Shown piece by piece: positions 49,840 to 59,426 of a stretch of 64,000 bases of DNA. This DNA comes from DASRDU01 sp035652435 (lineage in GTDB: Bacteria; Acidobacteriota; Blastocatellia; RBC074), in the NCBI GenBank assembly GCA_035652435.1, contig DASRDU010000129.1, positions 62,001 through 126,000 on the forward strand, given 5' to 3'. The translations under genes were made by a program, and so were the position numbers. The stretch's first letter is position 1, and every line of letters begins with the position of its first letter. A model generated the notes under the pieces. It did no database searches. It worked only from the letters and a program-made list of their open reading frames with translations, and was not told the DNA's origin.

Positions 49840-51855
49840 ATGTCATCAGACTTTGTTACTCAGGGACAACTAAGTGCGACCCTCTTCCCGAAACTCGCGC
49901 GCGAAATTCACGAGCGAAAACTTTCCGGCAGCCTGACGCTTGCCCGAGGGGCGATGAAAAGGGTTCTGCAGTTCGCCGGTGGCGGGATCTGCGGGACGGC
50001 CAGCAATCTGCCGCAGGACTCGATCCCGGCGCTGTTGCTGGCGGCCGGGCGCATCAACCAGGCGCAGGCCGACGCGATCCGGCAACAGACCGCCGCGGGC
50101 AAACCGCTCGGCGAAGCACTGCTTGAATCCGGCAACCTTTCGCGTGAGGAACTGGCCGAGCTGAGGTCTGAGCAACTCACGAGGATCATCGGCTCGCTCT
50201 ACGAATGGGATCAGGGCGAGTACCAGTTCGAAGAAGGCAGCAAACCTGAAGCCGCGCCCGGGTTGCCGGTGCCCGATCTGCTGCTCGGCGGGGCGCGTCA
50301 CATCCGGGACACGGAAAAACTCTGGCGGCTGCTGGGAGGTCAGGAAGCGAAGATTCAGCTGGCCCCGAGCGCCATGGAAAGGTGTGAACAGTTCAGGCTG
50401 CTGCCGCACGAGGGCTATCTGCTGACGCGGCTCGATGCGCCGATGACTCTGGCCGACCTGATGATGATCAGCGGGCTGCCCGAAGATGTGACTCTCAGCA
50501 GCCTCTATGCCCTCGAATGCGCCGAACTGATCGTGCGCGACGGGGGCGTTCGCGCCCCCGTCAGCGCGGCGACTGCGGCCGCGCCGGCGATTGTGGCCAC
50601 GCCGGCGCGCTCTGAACCTGCGCGGACGACACCGCCGACCGCCGAAGCCGTGAGCGCAGCGGCCGCACCAGTCCCGCCAGCCGCGCCGCCTTCGCCGGCT
50701 CCGCCACCCGCCCCCGCAAAGGCGCCGGCGGAAGAGGCCTCACTGGAAGAGATCGTGCAAATGGCGCAGATGATCGCGGAAACGCACGACGATTATCAAA
50801 TCCTCGGGCTCACGCCGAGCGCGACCAGGGCGGAAGTCAAGCAGGCGTACACGAAGCTGACGAAAAAATACCACCCGGATCGCTACCACCGGACGGCGAA
50901 TGACGGCGTCCACGCGGCGCTCAAGGAAGTCATCGCGGGGATCAGGAAGGCTTACGAAAGGCTGAGGGACCGCGACCCGGTAGTCACGAAAGAAGAGCCG
51001 CCCGCGCCCAAACGGGAAGAGCCGGTCATCGAGCGCTTCGATCATGGCGGGGCGGCTTCGACTTCCCAGTCGAGACCGCCGGCCTTCGAATCCAACGCGA
51101 CGCCCACTTATTCACCCGCGCCGGCTCAAGCAGCACCGGCGACCCCGCCGCCTCAGACCGCGGAGCCGACGCCGCCTCAGGCTTTCGCGCCACCGGCAGC
51201 GGCGGCACCAGCCTCTGGCCCGGTCGTTGATTCGCCCATCGCCGGGATGGCGGATGAAGGGGCTCACTCGCCCGCAGCCGGCGCATCAGCCGAGACCGGA
51301 GATGACGAATCCCGGCCGTTCGCAAATACGGGGGCACTCACCCAGCACACCGCCGAGTTGAATTTCCGCCACGCGATCGCGCGTTACCAGAGCGGCGACC
51401 TGTCGGGAGCTACCGAACTGATGACCACGGCGGTGCAGCTTGATCCGAACAACGCCTGGTATCACGATCAGCTGGCGACGATGCTGGCGGTCAACCCGCG
51501 GCGCCGCAAGGAAGCCGAAACCCACCTGCTGCGCGCCATCGAGATTGAGCCACAGCAGGCGGAATGGCACGTCCACCTGGGAGTGCTGTACAAGACCCTT
51601 GGCTTTCTGGCGCGCGCCGAAGGGGAATTGAAAAGAGCCCTCGCTATTGATTCGGGCAACGCCGCCGCGCAGAAGGAACTCCGCGCCGTCAAGGCGCTGA
51701 AAAATCCCAGACCGGCCGAAGCTGACAAAGGGGATAAAGACGAAGGAAAAGCCGATTCACAGAAGCCTGGAGCTTCGTCAGTCGGCGACTTCTTTGCTAA
51801 AGCCAAAGAGACCTCCGTCAGCGACCTGTTCAGCAAATTCCTCAAGCGCAAATAG
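49840..51855 (+). CDS. DUF4388-DnaJ-TPR domain protein
   Basis: A 671-aa cytoplasmic protein. Residues about 8-130 form a DUF4388 (PATAN-like) domain ('KLSGSLTLARGAMKRVLQF'), known from gliding and two-component regulators. A Pro/Ala-rich linker precedes a J domain (about 318-380: 'DDYQILGLTPSATRAEVKQAY') with the HPD tripeptide needed for DnaK stimulation. After a second long Ala/Pro-rich linker come TPR-like repeats (about 500-620). The C-terminus is Lys/Asp-rich. A regulatory or co-chaperone role is likely. This architecture is typical of Deltaproteobacteria and Acidobacteria. Confidence 0.87.
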   Translation: MSSDFVTQGQLSATLFPKLAREIHERKLSGSLTLARGAMKRVLQFAGGGICGTASNLPQDSIPALLLAAGRINQAQADAIRQQTAAGKPLGEALLESGNLSREELAELRSEQLTRIIGSLYEWDQGEYQFEEGSKPEAAPGLPVPDLLLGGARHIRDTEKLWRLLGGQEAKIQLAPSAMERCEQFRLLPHEGYLLTRLDAPMTLADLMMISGLPEDVTLSSLYALECAELIVRDGGVRAPVSAATAAAPAIVATPARSEPARTTPPTAEAVSAAAAPVPPAAPPSPAPPPAPAKAPAEEASLEEIVQMAQMIAETHDDYQILGLTPSATRAEVKQAYTKLTKKYHPDRYHRTANDGVHAALKEVIAGIRKAYERLRDRDPVVTKEEPPAPKREEPVIERFDHGGAASTSQSRPPAFESNATPTYSPAPAQAAPATPPPQTAEPTPPQAFAPPAAAAPASGPVVDSPIAGMADEGAHSPAAGASAETGDDESRPFANTGALTQHTAELNFRHAIARYQSGDLSGATELMTTAVQLDPNNAWYHDQLATMLAVNPRRRKEAETHLLRAIEIEPQQAEWHVHLGVLYKTLGFLARAEGELKRALAIDSGNAAAQKELRAVKALKNPRPAEADKGDKDEGKADSQKPGASSVGDFFAKAKETSVSDLFSKFLKRK

Positions 51856-51873
51856 CCGGCTGCCGACCCTGAC

Positions 51874-51916
51874 AGGCAAAAGCAAAAAGCGTCATTCGCC
51901 GCCTTTGCTTTTGCCT
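51874..51916. terminator. Hairpin with T-rich tail after the DUF4388 gene, copy 3 of the dispersed repeat
   Basis: AGGCAAAAGCAAA at 51874-51886 and TTTGCTTTTGCCT at 51904-51916 pair perfectly over 13 bases around a 17-base loop. TTTTGGCTTTTTC follows. It lies 19 bases after the stop codon, so an intrinsic terminator is plausible. Confidence 0.65.
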
Positions 51917-52004
51917 TTTGGCTTTTTCACCGGTATCCTGCCTGCCTGCAAATTGGTCAAACCACATGGAAGTCTGAATCTCTTTTACCGACTACTTTTA
52001 TTTT

Positions 52005-53459
52005 ATGACTGCTCCTGCTGATTCTTACCGCCGCATCGCTTCGCTCAAAACTGCTGACGACTTTGCCGGCTATCTGGCGCACCTGGGCCTTGAGCTGCAA
52101 TTTGATCGCGAGATGCAATCCGGCCCCGACGCGCCGCTCGCCCGGGGATGGCAATCCGGCGAGATCAAAGTTGGCAACCGCTTCTGCATTCTGCCGATGG
52201 AGGGCTGGGACGGGACCGAAGACGGCCTGCCGTCTGACCTGACGATCAGGCGCTGGCGCAATTTCGGCGAGAGCGGCGCGAAGCTGATCTGGGGCGGCGA
52301 GGCGGTGGCCGTGCGTCACGACGGGCGCGCCAACCCGAATCAGCTGCTCTCGAATGAGGTGACGACGGCGGTGATCGAGCAGTTGCGTGAAACGCTCGTG
52401 GGCGCGCACGCCGAACGCTGCGGGTCAACTGACGACCTGCTGGTCGGGTTGCAGCTGACGCATTCGGGGCGATTCGCCAGACCGAACGATAAAAAGAGAC
52501 TCGAACCGCGCATCCTCTATCACCACCCGCTGCTCGACAGAAAATTCGGGATCGCCGCCGATGACCCGGTGCTGACCGACGCCGAGATCGAAGGATTGAT
52601 TGAAGACTTCGTCAGGGCCGCGGTGCGGGCCCGGGCGGCGGGCTTCGCCTTCGTGGACATCAAGCACTGTCACGGCTACCTCGGCCACGAATTCCTGAGC
52701 GCGACGACGCGCGAGGGCAGGTACGGCGGCAGCTTTGAAAACCGCACCCGCTTCCTGCGCGAGATCGTCGCCGGCATCAGACGCGACGCGCCCGGATTGC
52801 TCGTCGGCGTGCGCCTGAGTGCGTTTGATTTCCTGCCCTTCAAAATGGGCCACGACAAACGCGGCGAGCCGGAAAAGTACGAAGGCCGCTACCCGCACGG
52901 GTTCGGCGGCGATCCTGACAATCCGCTGAGCATTGACCTGACCGAAACTTTTCAGTTCCTCGACCTGCTCGGCGAACTGGGGATCAGGCTGGTCTGCATC
53001 TCCGCGGGCAGCCCGTACTACAACCCGCACATTCAGCGCCCGGCGCTCTTCCCCCCCTCTGACGGCTACGAGCCGCCGGAAGACCCGCTCGTCGGCGTCG
53101 CGCGCCAGATTGGCGTGACGAGCGAGATCAAGGCCCGCTACCCTGAACTCGCGATAGTCGGGTCGGGGTATACCTATTTGCAGGACTGGCTGCCGCACGT
53201 GGCGCAACATTACGTCCGCACGGGGCAGGTTGATTTCGTGGGCCTCGGGCGGCTGGTGCTGTCTTATCATGACCTGCCTTATGATTTGCTGCGCGGGGCG
53301 AAGCTGCAGACGAAGCGGATGTGCCGGACTTTCAGCGACTGCACTACGGGGCCGCGCAACGGGCTGGTGTCGGGTTGTTACCCGCTCGACCCGTTTTACA
53401 AGTCGCACCCGCAGCACGAAACGCTCAAGGCGATCAAACAACAGCTCAAAACTGACTGA
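52005..53459 (+). CDS. NADH:flavin oxidoreductase, Old Yellow Enzyme family
   Basis: A 484-aa FMN-dependent TIM barrel. Family segments include 'LQLTHSGRFARP' (substrate-binding), 'DFVRAAVRARAAGFAFVDIKHCHGYLGHEFLS' and 'YGGSFENRTRFL' (phosphate/FMN binding). It is longer than usual at both ends. The C-terminus carries a cysteine cluster 'CRTFSDCTTGPRNGLVSGC' of the kind seen in some long OYE relatives. Whether these cysteines hold an iron-sulfur cluster cannot be said. It probably reduces an enone or a related xenobiotic. The following ECF sigma gene is 118 bases downstream. Confidence 0.9.
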   Translation: MTAPADSYRRIASLKTADDFAGYLAHLGLELQFDREMQSGPDAPLARGWQSGEIKVGNRFCILPMEGWDGTEDGLPSDLTIRRWRNFGESGAKLIWGGEAVAVRHDGRANPNQLLSNEVTTAVIEQLRETLVGAHAERCGSTDDLLVGLQLTHSGRFARPNDKKRLEPRILYHHPLLDRKFGIAADDPVLTDAEIEGLIEDFVRAAVRARAAGFAFVDIKHCHGYLGHEFLSATTREGRYGGSFENRTRFLREIVAGIRRDAPGLLVGVRLSAFDFLPFKMGHDKRGEPEKYEGRYPHGFGGDPDNPLSIDLTETFQFLDLLGELGIRLVCISAGSPYYNPHIQRPALFPPSDGYEPPEDPLVGVARQIGVTSEIKARYPELAIVGSGYTYLQDWLPHVAQHYVRTGQVDFVGLGRLVLSYHDLPYDLLRGAKLQTKRMCRTFSDCTTGPRNGLVSGCYPLDPFYKSHPQHETLKAIKQQLKTD

Positions 53460-53577
53460 ATCATCGCCCGCTGAAAATAATTTTCTTAACTCAAACAAAA
53501 TGACGCGGGCCGCGCATCTTCATTGGTGAACGCGCGGTCTCGCAATTAATCCCGAAAACCCGAAGCGGGAAAGACAC

Positions 53578-54138
53578 GTGGACGAAAGACGAGTCATTGA
53601 ATCGTTTCTGTCAGGCGGAACTGAAGAGGCGTTCTGCGCCCTCTTTGAAGTCGCGTGGCCACGTGTGCGCCGTTACTTCCTGCTGCGGGGCCTGGACGCG
53701 ATGACGGCCGAGGATCTGGCCCAGAACGTCCTGTTCATCGCGTATCAGCGAGCCGGCGAGGTGCGCGAAAAGGATCTTTTTTACGGCTGGCTGTTCGCCG
53801 TCGCGCGCAACGAACTGATGCGTTACTGGCGGCGGCATCAGTCGCGCGTCGGGGCTCCTCTGTTCGAGCCGGTCAGCGCGGAACTGGCCGACAGCCTGAC
53901 GGTCGAGCCCGACGTGATGCGGGATTCACACCTGCAGGAATGGCTGACTTACCTCGAACCCGCCGAGCGCGATCTGGTCGTGCTGAGGTTCGTCGAGGAA
54001 CTGAGTTACGAGGAGCTGGCGCTCGCGCTCGCGATTCCGCTGGGGACGGTCAAATGGCGCATCTTCAACGCCAAAAAGAAGCTCTCACAGATCATCAGGG
54101 CATCGTTCCCTGAAAGCATTACGAAAAGAATCAACTAG
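53578..54138 (+). CDS. ECF-family RNA polymerase sigma factor (second)
   Basis: A 186-aa sigma factor starting at GTG 53578, with GGGAAAG before it. Region 2 is seen in 'MTAEDLAQNVLFIAYQRAG' and 'FAVARNELMRYWRRHQSR', and the region 4 helix-turn-helix in 'ELSYEELALALAIPLGTVKWRIFNAKKKL'. The zinc-type anti-sigma gene starts 5 bases after its stop. It may control the following membrane protein and the TonB receptor/GMC cluster, but no promoter motif was identified. Confidence 0.92.
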   Translation: MDERRVIESFLSGGTEEAFCALFEVAWPRVRRYFLLRGLDAMTAEDLAQNVLFIAYQRAGEVREKDLFYGWLFAVARNELMRYWRRHQSRVGAPLFEPVSAELADSLTVEPDVMRDSHLQEWLTYLEPAERDLVVLRFVEELSYEELALALAIPLGTVKWRIFNAKKKLSQIIRASFPESITKRIN

Positions 54139-54143
54139 CTGGG

Positions 54144-54656
54144 ATGGATTTTATGAAGCACGGGATTTCGGATCAGGACTGGGAAGGTTACGTCGAAGAC
54201 AGACTCCCGGCGGCCGAGCGCGACCGCATCGAGGCGCATCTGATCGGCTGCCTCGGGTGCTGGGAATTTTACGAGCAGATGGCGGCCACGACCGAGCGGC
54301 TGCGCGAGGCGGGGGCGGCGACACGGCGCGGCATCCCGCTGTCGGATGAACAACTGCATGCCGGGCTGCGCGGGGTTTTTGAGCGCGTCAGGGCGGGACA
54401 GCCCGGGCACGCAACGCAGCGCGGCGGCAGGATCGAGCAGCGACTGAGATACCTCGAAGCGGTGATGGCCCCGATGTGCGGCGCGCAGACGGCCGCGAAC
54501 GCGTTGCGCGCGGCCGCCAGGGGTTCAGCGGCCAGATCGCTCGACGAGGTCACGACCGACAACTGGGAGCCGTTCCTCAGAAGTCTGACTTCCATCGCCG
54601 CCGTGATGTGTGGTGAGACCGGCGCGCATCTGGTCTGGAGGAGCGGGCAGTTTTAG
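54144..54656 (+). CDS. Zinc-type anti-sigma factor, soluble
   Basis: A 170-aa protein. The N-terminal part has the ZAS motif HxxxCxxC ('HLIGCLGCWEFYEQM', near residue 32) that binds zinc and ECF sigma factors. No membrane helix is visible, so it acts in the cytoplasm. The C-terminal half (about 100-170) contains Cys, Gln and Trp residues but no domain I recognise. A start at 54153 (second Met) is equally possible. Confidence 0.8.
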   Translation: MDFMKHGISDQDWEGYVEDRLPAAERDRIEAHLIGCLGCWEFYEQMAATTERLREAGAATRRGIPLSDEQLHAGLRGVFERVRAGQPGHATQRGGRIEQRLRYLEAVMAPMCGAQTAANALRAAARGSAARSLDEVTTDNWEPFLRSLTSIAAVMCGETGAHLVWRSGQF

Positions 54657-54668
54657 CGACGACATTCA

Positions 54669-55556
54669 ATGATCGCGTCACGCATTACACCGAGGGTGGT
54701 CATTTTCGGCCTGGTCGCGCAGCTGGCGTTATGGCTCGCGATGACTCTGCCCACGTCTCTCGGCCTGATGCCGCGCTATTACCTGACCAGCTGGTTCTTC
54801 AGGACCGGCGGTTCCTGCATAGGTTTCGCGCTGGCGCTCGCGCTCAATCTGGAGGTCGCGGCGGAATACCGCAACACCCGCTGGCTGCGCGTCGCGTGGC
54901 TGGCGCTGGCCGCGAATGCCGGGATCTCGATTTTCAGGATGATCTTTGAAGGCCCGCTGCCCGGGCTCGTGCTGGAAAATTACAGCACGAGCCCGCTGCG
55001 CGGACTGCTGCAGCACCTGGCAATTGTCCCGGCGAATCTGGCGCTGCTCGTCGGCGTCATCGCGATGTGTCAGGCGTATCACCAGGTCGGGCTGGGTTTT
55101 GAAATTGAGCGGCGCGATTACGCCGTCATGATCGGAATCGCCGCGGTGCTGACCGGGCTGATGACTTTTCGCGAGGGACTGACCGAAGCGCAGTCGCCGT
55201 ACCTGACGAGCCGCTACCTGCAACAGAGCGGGCTGGTGCTGCTGGCGCTGGTCTCAGCCGTCAGCGTGGTGCTGCACCGCATGGCGATGCAGATGGGCGG
55301 CGGGAGACTGGCCCTCGCCCTGCGGGTGCTGACGCTGTACGCGCTGTCGCGTTCGGTGCTGGTGCTGCTGGGCGCGGTCACGATGCCGCTGACCGGGCCG
55401 GTCAGAAGTTATTTCCTCGTCCTTGCCTGGCAGGCGGTAGCGTGGCTTCCGGCGCTGGCCGCGGCGTATCGCGCACAGTTGACGGTCAACGCGGCAAAGG
55501 AGCTTGCGCGGCTCGAGCAGGGGCGCATGGCCCAAGCGGCCGCGGTGGCCTCCTGA
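54669..55556 (+). CDS. Polytopic membrane protein of unknown function
   Basis: A 295-aa protein with about seven or eight hydrophobic helices ('VVIFGLVAQLALWLAMTL', 'LLVGVIAMCQAYH', 'YAVMIGIAAVLTGLM', 'LVLLALVSAVSVVLHR', 'YFLVLAWQAVAWLPALAAAY'). No transporter or enzyme motif was recognised. It starts 12 bases after the anti-sigma gene, so sigma, anti-sigma and membrane protein form an operon. It could be a sensor for the soluble anti-sigma factor, but this is inference from position alone. Confidence 0.75.
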   Translation: MIASRITPRVVIFGLVAQLALWLAMTLPTSLGLMPRYYLTSWFFRTGGSCIGFALALALNLEVAAEYRNTRWLRVAWLALAANAGISIFRMIFEGPLPGLVLENYSTSPLRGLLQHLAIVPANLALLVGVIAMCQAYHQVGLGFEIERRDYAVMIGIAAVLTGLMTFREGLTEAQSPYLTSRYLQQSGLVLLALVSAVSVVLHRMAMQMGGGRLALALRVLTLYALSRSVLVLLGAVTMPLTGPVRSYFLVLAWQAVAWLPALAAAYRAQLTVNAAKELARLEQGRMAQAAAVAS

Positions 55557-55799
55557 CTGCCTGTCGCAGTGACCTGTACTCTATTACCGATACTGATCCA
55601 TTCAGCCGACGAGGTTTACGTTCCCCTCTTCATCAGCCCATCGTGGGCTGCCTCAAGTCGGCGGTGCTGGGAAGAAATAACAACACTGATCATGAGATTC
55701 GCGGCACGACCGGGCGCTGATGTTGATTGCTTTGTAATCAGCGTGAGCCGTCCATGGGGCGTGTCTTTCGCTGCAAATTCATTTTGATGGAGACCACTT

Positions 55800-58700
55800 A
55801 TGTACCAGAATTCAATTCCCAGGCATCTCAATCGCTTTCTGTTCCTCGTCCTGATGCTGACCTTCGCGTGCGTGAGTTCATCTTCCGCGCAGACGATCAC
55901 CGGCCGCATCTCCGGCACCGTCACTGACGCGTCGGGCGCCGCGGTGCCGGGGGCGAAAGTCACGGTCGTCAACGAAGCCACGAAACTAACTCGCGCGGCA
56001 ACGACGGATGAGAACGGATTTTATGTAGTCACCAGCCTGCCCGTCGGCATTTACGACATCACGATCGAACAGCAGGGCTTCAAGAAATCCGGCAAAACGG
56101 GTTACGACCTGGGCGCGGACGCCCGCCTCACGGTTGACTTCAAGCTCGAAACTGGCGCGGTCACTGAGAGCGTGGAAGTAGTCGCTTCCACCGGCGAAAC
56201 AGTCAACTCCACCTCGGGCGAGGTCGCGCGCGTGGTAGACAGCGCGCAGGTGCAGGAGCTGGCACTCAATGGCCGCAACTATATGCAGTTAACCACGCTC
56301 ATCCCCGGCGCGCCGCTGCTCAACGACGACCAGCTCGGCCTGATGACCGGCCTGAGCGTTTCGCAGCCGATTAACGGCAGCCGCGGCAACGCCAATTCGC
56401 TGACAGTGGACGGCGGATTCAACCTCGATTCGGGCAGCAACAGCAGCCAGATCAATAATGTCGGCATTGATTTCATTCGTGAGGTCAACGTCAAGACCTC
56501 CAACTTCTCGTCCGAGTACGGGCGCAACTCCGGCGCCTCAATCAACGTCGTGACGCGCAGCGGCGGGAACAGTTTCCATGGCAGCGCCTTCGAGTACTTG
56601 CGTAACGACAAACTCGACGCCAACAACTTCTTCAACAACGCGCGCGGCGTACAACGTCCGGTGCTGCGCTATAATAACTTCGGCTTCAGCTTCGGCGGCC
56701 CGATCATCAAAGACAAGTTCTTCTTCTTCGGCGGCATCGAGTGGAAATACATCCGCCGCTTCACCAACTCGTCGCTCCAAACACTCCCGACGCGCGCCGA
56801 GAGGGGCGGAGATTTTTCGCAGCGGCTGCGCGGCCCCGACGGCGTTGTCGGCACGGCTGATGACGGAGTACTCCGCAACCCGGCCAACGCCGCATCAACC
56901 TGCGTCGCCCCGACGATCACCAACGGAGTGGTAACCAAGGCGGCAGTCAGGACCGGGTGCTTCCCCAATAACACTATCCCGGCTAACCTGATCACGCCCG
57001 ATGGCAAGGCTATCGCCAACGTTTATAACTCGATGGAAAAGCTGGCTGCCGCATATACAGATACGCTGACCTCGAACAATGCGGTTTACCAGCAACCTAA
57101 CCCGTTCGACTTTCGTCAGGATCTGATCCGGCTCGACTACCGCTTCAACGAACGGCACTCGATCTATGGCCGCTACCTGCACGACAAGTATGACCTGATT
57201 GACCCGTTCGGCACCTTCATCGGTTCGGCACTTCCGACGATCCCTACCAACCGTGTCCGCCCCGGTTATGGCATCCAGGTCGGACATACCTGGCTGATCA
57301 GCCCGAACCTGGTTAATGAGGCGAAGTTCAATACTTCCTGGAACAGCCAGCGCGTTCCGCCGGTCGGAGAGTTCTGGAAGCGCGAGACCTACGGCTTCAC
57401 CTACCAGCAACTCTTCACGAATGGCGGGCGTTTTGAGAATGGCATTCCTGACACGAGCATTTCGGGCTTTGCCGGTTGGAACGGGCCGGCGCAATCGCTG
57501 CTCTCGCCAACGACCGATATCGCGCTGGGCGACAACATTTCCTGGGTTCACGGCGCGCATTCGCTCAAGACCGGGCTGCTTCTGATCCGCAACCGTAAAG
57601 ACCAGAACGGGCGGACGGCCTACACCGGTAGTGTCAATTTCAGCACCAGCGGCAACACGAATACGACGAACAACGCCTTCGCTGACTCGCTGCTCGGCAA
57701 CTTCCGCACTTACACGGAAGCAGACACAGACCCGATCGGATTCTTCCGCTTCTCGCAGATCGAGTCCTTCGTATCAGACAGTTGGAAGGTCAGCCGGCGA
57801 CTGAGCCTGGAGCTGGGCTTGCGCTATCAATATGGCTTCCCGACCTATACGCAGGCCAACAATATCGCTAACTTCAACCCGGCCTTTTACAATCCCGCCC
57901 AGGCGGTGACCGTCAAGGCCGACGGCACAATTGACACGACCAGGGGCGGTAACCGCTTCAATGGTTTAGTCCGCGCTGGAATCGGAGTGCCGCAGAGTGA
58001 GTTGGGGCGCGTGCCCAACGGCGCCAGCCCGACGGTGCTGTCAATCCCGACCGGTGCGCCGCGCGGGATTTACGATCCGCAACACCTCTTCGCGCCGCGC
58101 TTCAGCTTCGCCTACTCGCCATTCAACGATAAGATGGCGATCCGCGGCGGCTTCGGTATCTTCTACGACCGCCCCGAAGGTAATCTGATCTTCTCCGCGG
58201 TCAACGTGCCGCCGTATTCAAGCAGTTCGCAGTTCGAGAACGGCAACCTGGCAAGCATCACTGGTGGCCGCGCTTCGGCGCTCGCGCCGTTCGGCAGCAT
58301 TGACGCCATTGACCCGAACCTGGTCGTGCCCTACCAGATGAACTACAGCTTGAGCATTCAACGCGAACTGCCATGGGGCATCTTCGGCGAAGTCTCCTAT
58401 ATCGGCAATCAGGGCCGCCATCTGATTCGCCAGCCTGACATCAACCAGGCGTCTTTCCAGGCGCAGCTTGAGAATGCCCTGCTGCCGACCGCGCAACGCC
58501 TCTCAACCAACGCGTTGCGTCCTTACAAGGGCTTCTCCAACATCCGCATGCGGTTGAGCGATTCCAACTCGAATTACAACGCCTTACAGGTCTATGCGAC
58601 CAAGCGCAAGGGCAATCTCAGGGCGACCGTCAGCTACACCTGGTCGAAAGTGCTGACCGACAGCAGCAGTAACACCGACAACCTGGAAGATCCAGGCAAC

Positions 58701-59240
58701 CGCAGTTACAATTACGGTCCGGCGAGTTTCGACCGACGCCACATCTTCGTCACGACCTACACCTATCAACTGCCTTTCTTCAGCAAGTCGAACGCGTTGC
58801 TATACAACACGCTCGGCGGCTGGGAAGTGAGCGGTATCACGCGCTGGCAGACAGGTCAGTACCTGACTCCGACGGCTAACACCACGATCGGCGGCCGTCG
58901 CGCCGATTATTTGGGCGGAGACATCAACCAGCAGGGGAGTGATCCACTACTGGAGTGGTTCAATAAAGCCGCCTTTGGTCCTGCGCCCGACGCGCGGCGA
59001 GGTAGTGCCGGCGTAGGTGTGATCACAGGCCCAGGCCGTTATTTCTGGGATCTCTCGCTCCGTAAGTGGTTCTCCGTCACTGAACAGGTCAAGCTGCAAT
59101 TCCAGGCGGACTTCTTTAATGCTTTCAACCAGCTCAACCTGAACAATCCGTCCACCAACTTTTCGGCTGGCGGCTACGGCGCGATCACCGGCTCCGCGCC
59201 GGCGCGTAACGTGCAACTCGGGCTCAAGCTGACGTTCTGA
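55800..59240 (+). CDS. Oar-like TonB-dependent outer membrane receptor (second)
   Basis: A 1146-aa protein with a signal peptide (about 1-31, ending SSSAQ), a carboxypeptidase-regulatory domain (about 33-115, 'GRISGTVTDASGAAVPGAKV'), a plug (about 125-270, 'LNGRNYMQLTTLIPGAP', 'LTVDGGFNLDSGSN') and a barrel ending in 'VQLGLKLTF'. It is shorter than the receptor at 5305-9411 and only distantly similar. GGAG precedes the ATG. It is preceded by the ECF sigma operon and followed by a GMC oxidoreductase, MFS transporter and cupin, so import and periplasmic oxidation of an organic substrate, possibly a sugar derivative, is a reasonable inference. Confidence 0.92.
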   Translation: MYQNSIPRHLNRFLFLVLMLTFACVSSSSAQTITGRISGTVTDASGAAVPGAKVTVVNEATKLTRAATTDENGFYVVTSLPVGIYDITIEQQGFKKSGKTGYDLGADARLTVDFKLETGAVTESVEVVASTGETVNSTSGEVARVVDSAQVQELALNGRNYMQLTTLIPGAPLLNDDQLGLMTGLSVSQPINGSRGNANSLTVDGGFNLDSGSNSSQINNVGIDFIREVNVKTSNFSSEYGRNSGASINVVTRSGGNSFHGSAFEYLRNDKLDANNFFNNARGVQRPVLRYNNFGFSFGGPIIKDKFFFFGGIEWKYIRRFTNSSLQTLPTRAERGGDFSQRLRGPDGVVGTADDGVLRNPANAASTCVAPTITNGVVTKAAVRTGCFPNNTIPANLITPDGKAIANVYNSMEKLAAAYTDTLTSNNAVYQQPNPFDFRQDLIRLDYRFNERHSIYGRYLHDKYDLIDPFGTFIGSALPTIPTNRVRPGYGIQVGHTWLISPNLVNEAKFNTSWNSQRVPPVGEFWKRETYGFTYQQLFTNGGRFENGIPDTSISGFAGWNGPAQSLLSPTTDIALGDNISWVHGAHSLKTGLLLIRNRKDQNGRTAYTGSVNFSTSGNTNTTNNAFADSLLGNFRTYTEADTDPIGFFRFSQIESFVSDSWKVSRRLSLELGLRYQYGFPTYTQANNIANFNPAFYNPAQAVTVKADGTIDTTRGGNRFNGLVRAGIGVPQSELGRVPNGASPTVLSIPTGAPRGIYDPQHLFAPRFSFAYSPFNDKMAIRGGFGIFYDRPEGNLIFSAVNVPPYSSSSQFENGNLASITGGRASALAPFGSIDAIDPNLVVPYQMNYSLSIQRELPWGIFGEVSYIGNQGRHLIRQPDINQASFQAQLENALLPTAQRLSTNALRPYKGFSNIRMRLSDSNSNYNALQVYATKRKGNLRATVSYTWSKVLTDSSSNTDNLEDPGNRSYNYGPASFDRRHIFVTTYTYQLPFFSKSNALLYNTLGGWEVSGITRWQTGQYLTPTANTTIGGRRADYLGGDINQQGSDPLLEWFNKAAFGPAPDARRGSAGVGVITGPGRYFWDLSLRKWFSVTEQVKLQFQADFFNAFNQLNLNNPSTNFSAGGYGAITGSAPARNVQLGLKLTF

Positions 59241-59275
59241 GTTCATTCGGGGAATATCATCTCCACTCATCCTGA

Positions 59276-59324
59276 CGCGGAAATGCGGGCATCGGGCACC
59301 GAACACCCGGCTCGCATTTCCGCG
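59276..59324 (+). terminator. 12-bp stem hairpin after the second TonB receptor
   Basis: CGCGGAAATGCG (59276-59287) and CGCATTTCCGCG (59313-59324) pair exactly around 25 bases. No strong T-run follows, so an intrinsic terminator is likely but not certain. Confidence 0.5.
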
Positions 59325-59426
59325 TAGCGTTTCTTCAACCGAACGCTTGAACTTACTCAGTGGTTTTCCGGTAGAATAAGCCGTCCCTTCATTGACCCCT
59401 TCAGCAGAGAGTTTTCCAGAGAGAGC

